Below are positions 56,276-64,000 of a DNA stretch of 64,000 bases, in pieces. The notes under the pieces were generated by a model. The model was not told where the DNA came from, did not search any database, and saw nothing but the letters and a program-made list of their open reading frames with translations. The stretch comes from Chrysaora quinquecirrha (taxonomy: Eukaryota; Cnidaria; Scyphozoa; Semaeostomeae; Pelagiidae): the NCBI GenBank assembly GCA_014526335.1, contig JACTAT010000021.1, positions 105,750 through 169,749 of the forward strand, given 5' to 3'. Every line of letters begins with the position of its first letter. Position 1 is the first letter of the stretch. The translations under genes were made by a program, and so were the position numbers.

Positions 56276-58392
56276 ATTCAACTTGGTTGCAGTCTCAGCA
56301 TTCCAGTACTGTTGTGAACTGAATCAATTAGAAGCACATTGGATTGCAAAAAATTTGGATGCGGCGTTTTCATTGATTTACAAAAGGCATTTGATACTGT
56401 CAACCATCAAATATTATTGTCTAAGCTTGAACATTATGGTATCCGTGGTTGTGCTTTCGACTGGTTCAAATCTTACCTTTTTCAAAGAAAACAATATGTG
56501 TCAATTAATGGACAAAATTCCAGCCTGCTTACAGTAAACTGTGGTGTCCCTCAAGGATCAGTCTTGGGCCCATTACTCTTCTTGATATATATTAATGACC
56601 TACCTCTTGCTTCAACTAAATTAAAATTTTATCTATTTGCTGATGATACTAACATCTATCTTGAAGATGGAAATTTGACCCATTTAGTTAAAACTGTTAA
56701 CAAGGAACTAAAATTTGTGATGAAATGGCTCAATGCCAACAAACTCTCACTGAACATTGAAAAAAACAAATTTTATTTTATTTCATTCTATGTCAATTAA
56801 AGTTCCTTCTGACATTAATATTAAAATAGGCAAAAAACCAATTAATAGAGTGAAATTTATAAAGTTCTTGGGAGTACTTCTTGATGAGAATATTAGCTGG
56901 AAACATCATCTTAATCAACTGTCAAAAAAACTTGCCAGAATATGTGGAATGTTTTTTAAGATAAGGAACTTTGTGTCATTGAACACTTTGTTATGCTTGT
57001 ATAACGCTTTATTTTTATCATTTTTGCAATATGGAATAACTGTTTGGGGGAGTACTTGCACAACGTATATTGATCCTATTTTCAAATTACAAAAAAAAGG
57101 TTGTCAGGGCCATCTCATTTGAATCATCTAATTCGCATTCTTCTCCCATTTTCAAAGATCTAAAGATTCTTAAACTCTCTGATGTTTTCCACTTAAAACT
57201 CTTAACTTTTGTCTATGAATCAATTCACAAAATATCTCCTAGTTGCTTTCATAATTTCTTCTGCTTGAGTTCATATGTTCATCAATATTCTACCAGGCAA
57301 GCTAGTAGAGGCAATTTATACTTGAATCAAAAAAACACAGTTAGATATGGCTTAAACTCTTTAGGGTATCTTGGAGCAAAACTCTGGAATGAATTGCCAG
57401 ATCATATCAGAAGTGCTAAAACTAAAACTAAAAATATGTTCAAAACGAAACTGAAGTCACATTTGATAGAAATTTTATAAAGTGATAAATATTTAAATAA
57501 CATCCCACTCTTTGTTCATAATTGCTTTTGATCCGACCCAATACTAATACTAATATTAATATTAATATTAATATCGAACTATATCCATTTTTTCTAAATC
57601 TACAGATCCAATAGGGGGCTCTCTTCTCGTTAGTTTATCTACTTAGAGAGTTCCTCCTTTAAGAAATTTCACACTCAATAGTTAAGATTCTTGATTTATT
57701 TATATTTTTCTTTTTTTAGATTCTTTAAAATATTCTGTAAATATTTCTGTTATAATTTAATATTGTATGTGTGAAATTTTAAATCAATGAAACTGAAACT
57801 GAAACTGAAACTCCACATGTACAAAAAATGGCAACAGCTTCTTTTGCTGTTGGGTGCCAAGGATATACTGATCTCAAAGCCCCGAAATGTCCCCCTGGGT
57901 GATCAGCTGATGAGCCACACGTATTATGGAGAAAACAACAAGTTGATAGACATTTATACATATGATACTCTAGTGTTGTTATTATGTACTTATGGAAAAT
58001 ACATATATAACAAAAATAAAAATTATCCAGAAATTATGAAAGACCGAATTCGTATTGGAAAATTGTTCCCCGCAAAACTTTGGGTTAACACTCACGAAAA
58101 AAATCAGTTTGTGAATCCCTTACAAAAGTTAAAAGATCAGGGACGCGGAACTTATTCGTTTCCGAGGTCTAACATTTTATCAAGCTTGTCTTCATCCTAT
58201 AAATCTATAAAATTATGTCCAAAGTTTCTTCCCGTACAATAATTTCGCCAACCATTTTATACTTTGTTCCCTCCAGGTGTGCACTTACTTTGATCACGTG
58301 ACGACAAATTGAACACGTTTCAAGTTTTTGCGAGTAACAAAAGGCTTAAACAATAGGCTTCCAGACCAGTGTTTTTTTCTATTGACTATGGT
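56276..58392. mobile_element. Partial inverted copy of the 2.9 kb TIR element, split by a retrotransposon
   Basis: 56,276-56,320 matches the reverse complement of 28,099-28,145; 57,813-58,392 matches the reverse complement of 26,396-27,100 plus 28,060-28,098. The hAT MITE of copy 1 is absent. The retrotransposon at 56,321-57,812 separates the two parts. The left part of the element is truncated near 56,276. Confidence 0.75.
56321..57812 (+). pseudogene. CR1/L2-like retrotransposon, 5'-truncated, inserted in the TIR element
   Basis: The element starts inside the RT domain. Frame 1 (from about 56,339) has CGVFIDLQKAFDTVNHQILL (catalytic Asp), GIRGCAFDWFKSYL, NCGVPQGSVLGPLL, YINDL and YLFADDTNIYLED (catalytic Asp pair). 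After a frameshift near 56,785 come FIKFLGVLLDENISWKHH and LQYGITVWGS, and after another near 57,100 the C-terminal part with YSTRQASRGNLYLNQ and GAKLWNELPDHIR. The 3' UTR includes a TAATATTAATA microsatellite and ends in a TGAAAC tandem tail (57,787-57,812). The flanks match an empty site at about 28,098 on the other strand, so both ends are known exactly. Typical dead-on-arrival, 5'-truncated copy. Confidence 0.9.
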
Positions 58393-61300
58393 CTAATTCC
58401 AAACGATATGATTGCCTCGGTCAAGTTACGTCAACTTAGTCAACTTAAAAAAGTCAACTTACGTACATAACTTGAATCAAGCCATGAACCACAAAAACAT
58501 AGAAGGGTCAATGAGTATATTATTTTACTATTCTAATGTCTTGCATTTCCTTGAGCTTTATCAATAGCCAACAGTTTTTTCTCTTTGGCTTCTATAACTT
58601 TTATACAACATTCATCAGTTATTTCTTCAATATTTCACAATGACTCAGCCGTTGAAGCGCCACATTTTCCTTGGTGCAGAAACTTGTCCTCCATTTAGAC
58701 ATCAAGATTTGAAAATGAGATAACAGCATGAACACCTTTCGACAGCTACAGCGCTATTTCTCTTTTCTGTGAAAGCATTGTATCAAAAGGCAGTTATCAT
58801 TTAATATAGGCATCGGGCTTGAAGCATTTTCGTAATTTCTGTGAAGATGTCTTTGATGCACTATTGATTGCTTTTTCAGGGATACCAAAGATCGCTTTTC
58901 TTCAACCTTTCATTCAGCCAGATGTATACCCTGCTATAACTCAGTTTACATCCTCCAACCTCCAGTGCCATAAGATTTAAATGGAAACAACAGTATAAAA
59001 GTGACATTTTCATTTAGTTTTTAACAATACGATGGTCAACAAAAACTTTGTAAATGAAATTGTGCAGCTGGATTGGCCTATGTAGACCTTGAACAGTAAT
59101 CTAGTATTCTTCGATTGCGTTGCAAAACTTTTGCAAAATCGAATTCAGACTAATAAACATTCTTACCTGTTTCGTATAACAGTCTTCAGCAGTAAATAGA
59201 ACTTTCTCCAAAAGATCTTTCTCTTGCTTCTTTGAAGATAGATTTGATGATGTATCTCTATCCTTGCAGCCTCAGCCCTCCCGAAATATTAAGGCTAACG
59301 TTGACGGTTACAACATTGATTTTACGCGCTTTCTTGCTTTAGAATTTGTAAAAGATTGAATATTCGGGGACAAATTACGGACGAATTTACGCAAGAAAAC
59401 GTCAGAATCGGAAACTTTCGGGTCATTTTAGTGACAATGTAGGATTAATTTTGATTTAGTGACACCTTCACTAGAATTTATGGACGATCTCTTTTACTCT
59501 GAAGGAATGCACTTTTAGGGACATGAAACTGTCCTAAATTTTAAGGACAGTTTAGGGAAAGAATATGGCCAATTTATGGTCAATTTGAAGACAAATTTTT
59601 TTACTGTGTCCTTGATATAGGAATTTTAAGATCCAATGAAAAAGTCACGTTGGTTTTTCTTTTTGTTTGTAATTCTATTTTGAATTTCTTTGTACATACC
59701 ATAGCTTTAAAAATCAAAACTAATCAAAAACGATTTTACACTTAAAATTCATAAGTGGTTTACTTATAATTCATTTACAGTATTGAAATAGTTGTGTATC
59801 AGCTATATTTACATTCTCGACCAAAGATTCTGTATCTTCTGCTAGAGTGTCTCAGTTTTCATTGAACGTCAGATGAATTTTTCAAGATCTGTGGTTTTTC
59901 AAGAACTTTTCGACCGAAAGTTGTTTGATTTGATCATCTATAGATTTGAGTACTGTGTTTTAAAATTGTTGGGTATTTAGCACAGTTTTTTTGTTTTAAG
60001 AATGAAAACATTATGGAGGGGTTTTCGGTAAACCGGATGAAGTAGACCTAGATAGATACCAAGGAATCAGGAATGTTGTAACAACAGATAAGAACTTCTA
60101 TTCTCTATTCGAACAATTCAAACAACCAATTCAAACAATAAAATAAGGGGTATGTTTGGAATCTATCAAATCTGGCAGAATTAGAAAGCAATTATCTTGG
60201 ATGCGCTAAAATCTGGACCAGGCAATAAAGCTGGAAAACCTTGGAATGAATGGGCATGAACGGAACCGAAAAGAACACATGGAATATCCTGAAACAAAGT
60301 GGGAATAACTGGGAATCGGAGAGAAGAAATGGGAACGAAGTGGCAATCCGTGGGAATAAGTGGGGATCAAAGGAGACAAGGGAGAAACAGAGACAACCAC
60401 TGCAAAGATAAAAGAACAGTTGAGAACAAGGGATAGTACCACAAACAAGTTCAGGGGGAAGCAGGAACAGCGCCTGAACGAGCTATTATCACATAAAACA
60501 AATGGGAACTTTGTGGGGATCCTTCTTCTCTACTTTTTGCAAATGCAGGCTGCAAGCTAATAGGCTGATTTCGCAGGCTGATCTCATTTTTCAAACATGG
60601 CTAATGGGTACCTTTAATTCTTCAACAACATGGGTTAGTACCTAAATAATTTTAATAGATAAGAGAAATAATTCCCTAAATATAGTCAATAATCTTCTAA
60701 AAAGGATGCTTAGACTATCAGATATCAGACTAAGTTAGAGCTTTGCTATGCAACAATCGCTATGTGCATTGAGTTATCTGGCAATGTTATGCTGCCATTT
60801 TAAGCACCTTATGCTTAGCTGCTTAAATATACTCTCATGTACAAGGCTTTCATCAATAAGAATGAAATCTGAAATCACCATAGATCAACGTTCAACATTA
60901 CAGTGATGTCAACGTCAATTGGTTGAAAAGGCCTGCATTAGAAACGAAAATTTTCGGACGGAAAAATTTTAGAAAAATAACTTCGGACAAAAAACTTTAA
61001 GACCCTTTTCTCCGAGCATTTCTACAAAATTCTGTTTTACAACAATCAAACAATATTAACCACAGTATTATCATAGATTTTGGAATTTTGCATCCAGTTA
61101 TAATAGGAAAAGGGTTGTTACACACTTCTAAAGCAAGTAAATCCATGAACAAGGAATGTCAAAAAAGTCAAAAACGCGTTCCAACAGTAAAAGATTTCAG
61201 GACCAAATTTTGCAAGAATGTTTGATCGTCTGTAACGTTTTGATATTAATGTAAATCTACCAAGTCTAAATCGCCAAGAAAAACATTTCTTTCTCTTAAA

Positions 61301-62655
61301 ACTTAACTTGGGTTTTTTTTGCAGGAAGCCTTTACAAACCCAGCTTTTTCGATATTTGTTGAAAACATTTTTCGGAGATTAAGTACTAAACGGCTTCAGA
61401 ATAGAAATCATTTTTTATGCATGGTTCATATCAGTAATTTCGCAACAAATTTTACACGTGATGAAGAAAATAAATCTCCACAAAATTCTAAAACATTCTT
61501 GGTATTTGAACAGCGGTACAAATAATATCTAAGAATAGGTTAAAGGAAATATACATTGATTAAAGGAGATTCTCCGAAAATTGATGCATGGAGACAAAGA
61601 GGCACTTTTGAATTCTTACACAATTGGCGATTCAGCTATTCTTTTGTTATTCAATTTTGATTGATGAGTGGCTGTAAGCCACTTTTACGCATGTCAATTT
61701 CCTTTAACATCTAAGCCGAATGATGAGCAAAAGAATCTCTTTACTAAGAATCTTTCAATGTTCAAAGAAGAGATTTTATAAGTTAAACAATGAAAATACA
61801 TGAACGTACCTTTTGCCCTCTTGATTTCAATAAAGCTTCGAGTGGCTGCCTATTCTTCTCAGCAGTCTCTTGATCGATTGAAATCATTTGACAACGCTTG
61901 CAACACCCTTTGACCTACAGGAATGAAATATTGGCCAAATATTAAACATCCTGCTGGTAACATAAAGCATTATATGGTGTTTCGTGGAGCTTCTTCTAAA
62001 TTGAGACATTACCAGCCTTAATCGTTGAATGAAACTCATGTTATTCATTAGAAAAAAGTCACCACATATTAACTCTTGACATGAACATGAATTCTTGCAC
62101 CACGAATTGTAACAAGCAGTGATTATGACACTTCTGCAAGCGCAATAATGGAAACTTCAAGCTGGCCTACTGTAGACAGAATTGTTTGACATCGAAACAG
62201 GTAGCATGGTATTTAAATTTATAATGACCTTCCTCCTGGCTATCCATCTGAACTCTTCACCAGGATCTAGATTTTGATTTTGATGCAATTTAGACGGCCC
62301 CTTGAAAACAATCGTTCTGACCATTTGGGAAACCGTGGGTAAAAAATCTAAAATTCTAATTCTTTACCCTTTGGGTCAAGAATTTAGTATTTAAATGAAT
62401 GAAATTAAAGAATGCAGCTAGAAGAACGATTTAAAGAATGAAAGCTGTTTTACTCAAACAAAACTGAAAGCTGTATGCATCGCTCCTGATTGCAAATAAT
62501 CGCTGTGAAACAAACAGTGACTCTCCAGTGACCTAGTTACATAATTACGCTACATATTATCCTATTTACTGTTTGCAACAACTAAATTCGGTTAGGCTGA
62601 AATTTATTTGTGCTCGTTCTCTCTTGTTTATATTCTTTATAATGCACATTGTAGA
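58393..62655. other. Mostly unrecognised; a GTGGGAATAA-like tract
   Basis: 60,235-60,370 is a degenerate purine-rich tract of TGGGAAT-type units. 59,400-59,600 has GGACAGTTTAGGG and TTTATGGTCAATTTG motifs that recall the inverted forms at 55,985-56,105. Short open frames at 60,360 and 61,319 carry no recognisable domain. No gene called. Confidence 0.4.
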
Positions 62656-62659
62656 GCCA

Positions 62660-62830
62660 ACAACACCCGGGGGAATTTCTGTGCAGTACAGTGGAGTACA
62701 GTGGAGGCTTGGAAGTACATTAGAGGTTGTTGAGTACAGTGGAGGGATAACATCAGTTCAACGGAGGGAGAATAAGATGCGTGTGGGGGGATAACATTGA
62801 GTACAGTGGAGCATGTTCACTACAAATAAT
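62660..62830. repeat. GTACAGTGGAGG minisatellite, relative of the foldback arms
   Basis: Units such as AGTACAGTGGAGGGATAACA and GTGTGGGGGGATAAC resemble the AGTACGGTGGGGGGATA repeats of the element at 21.7-23.2 kb, with a consistent C to A-type difference in the core. Confidence 0.55.
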
Positions 62831-63289
62831 TTTTTCATACTTCTAAGTCCAAATAATTTTTCCATACTTTTCACTATCCGATAATACACACATTGACGCA
62901 TTTCGAGCCGCATCTGGGTATAAAATTCTGACTTAGTTTATTGTTTTGGTCTGTTTCTGACGTTCATACTCTGAGGAGTGAGAGAGAAAAAAAGCTGTTA
63001 AGTATGCCCGAAAATCTTTCCGCTGTTTTTCGCAATTCTGAAATCTTGTTACTGTTTCTTAGTGGTTAAAGGGGGAGATTGATAACTATCTTGTCGTTAC
63101 CCACTTCTTTATTCGTGAATAGGTGCAAAGTATTCGAAATCAGCTTCCAGCAAAATATACAAGTTCCTGGAAATCTCATCCTTTGCCCAAAAGGTTGGAT
63201 GACCATAGTCTTTAAATTAATCATCGCCAATTGTTTCATTGTTTGTATCTTTACACGTAGCATAGTCACCGCATGACTCAACACTAAGC

Positions 63290-63860
63290 ATTGTCGTGGC
63301 AGTGTAGCAAGACACCACTTATGCTTTCCAGGTGTCACCACAGGGCCCGCTATTCGTCCCTTGGTAACTTAGTCACCCATAGCAGTTAAATGCCTTCTGG
63401 CAGTTACCACGTAACTGACGGGGCTACCGTGAGTAAATACATAAACATGAATGAAATGAAATGGCAAAATTAAGTACTATGCTTTCTAGATATCGACGCA
63501 TTAGCCTGGCAGTCGAACCTCAGTAACCTATTCAACGCGTGACTGTTAAGGGCCTTCTCGCATGATATGATACAATGCTTTCCAGGAACCTCCGGGTGTG
63601 TCTCGCGATCGTTCCCTGGTAACCTAGTCAACGCTTGACTCGTGGACTGCCGGCTCTTAGTGTATTCTTGCACGGTTTGGTAGAATACCAGACAGGTATC
63701 ACTGAATGAGTCTGGTCAACATTATTAAGAAACTACCGAGTCCGCGTGATCTTCAGACGGCATTGCCTCAGACTGCTGCTTGCCACGTTTGGGAACAGTC
63801 ATTGTCATGGTACGATGCCTACAGGTATCACTGCATGTGTCCTGTCGACACTACATAACC
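63290..63860. repeat. Degenerate repeat with TGGTAACCTAGTCAACGC motif
   Basis: About four units of 110-180 bp. Landmarks: ATGCTTTCCAGG, CGTTCCCTGGTAACCTAGTC and GACTGTTAAGGGCC-like sequence. Non-coding. Confidence 0.6.
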
Positions 63861-64000
63861 AAATCACACCTCTTAATTATTCGGTCTGCTATTCCTCCTT
63901 TCCTCCAATCTCCTCCATTAGCTCTTTAGATCGAATTTCGCTCTCATCCAACCATTCCCTTATTCTCCGCCTTGTCTAATATCATACTCCCGGATATTCT

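Overview
This is an AT-rich animal genomic window made almost entirely of transposable elements and tandem repeats, with no convincing multi-exon host gene. The mix suggests a marine invertebrate, most likely a cnidarian: CR1-like non-LTR retrotransposons with an N-terminal PHD finger, Tc1-like transposase, many TIR and foldback elements, and a Rep (HUH endonuclease plus SF3 helicase) gene of a type I recall as frequent in cnidarian gene sets. The taxon is inference, not read from a marker gene. One assembly gap of 737 N lies at 30,936-31,672.

Region 1 (0-8.1 kb). A small TIR element is followed by a 5'-truncated non-LTR retrotransposon (545-4,972) that is split by a 1.7 kb TIR insertion (1,218-2,917), which itself holds a MITE. 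A second, CR1-like retrotransposon (5,065-8,068; PHD finger, endonuclease, reverse transcriptase) follows; it is broken by a deletion, a stop, a frameshift and a 350 bp MITE.

Region 2 (8.1-14.0 kb). Duplicated modules, a 546 bp tandem duplication, minisatellites and an array of short perfect-stem hairpins.

Region 3 (14.0-21.7 kb) is the most interesting part. It is a head-to-tail array of three units bracketed by two MITEs in direct orientation. Unit 1 (about 4.4 kb) carries a Tc1-like DD34E transposase on the plus strand and a Rep gene on the minus strand. Units 2 and 3 (about 1.43 kb each) are the same sequence with both genes missing. All three keep a 94 bp-armed hairpin built from GTTAC-type iterons that looks like a replication origin. 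I read this as an integrated, tandemly amplified rolling-circle-type element with internally deleted, non-autonomous derivatives.

Region 4 (21.7-30.9 kb). A foldback element with minisatellite arms, a TIR element with a perfect 9 bp target duplication, and a 2.9 kb TIR element with a nested hAT-type MITE (8 bp duplication fitting the hAT consensus).

Region 5 (30.7-47.7 kb). A gap at a hairpin-repeat arm, then about seven roughly 2 kb units in tandem, each with a degenerate TTAATC tract and, in most, two tRNA-like sequences on the minus strand. The array ends next to a perfect 105 bp inverted repeat.

Region 6 (47.7-64 kb). Another foldback element, minisatellites, a 5'-truncated CR1/L2-like retrotransposon (56,321-57,812) inserted into a second copy of the region 4 element, and long stretches with nothing recognisable. 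One possible host exon is at 52,081-52,254 on the minus strand.
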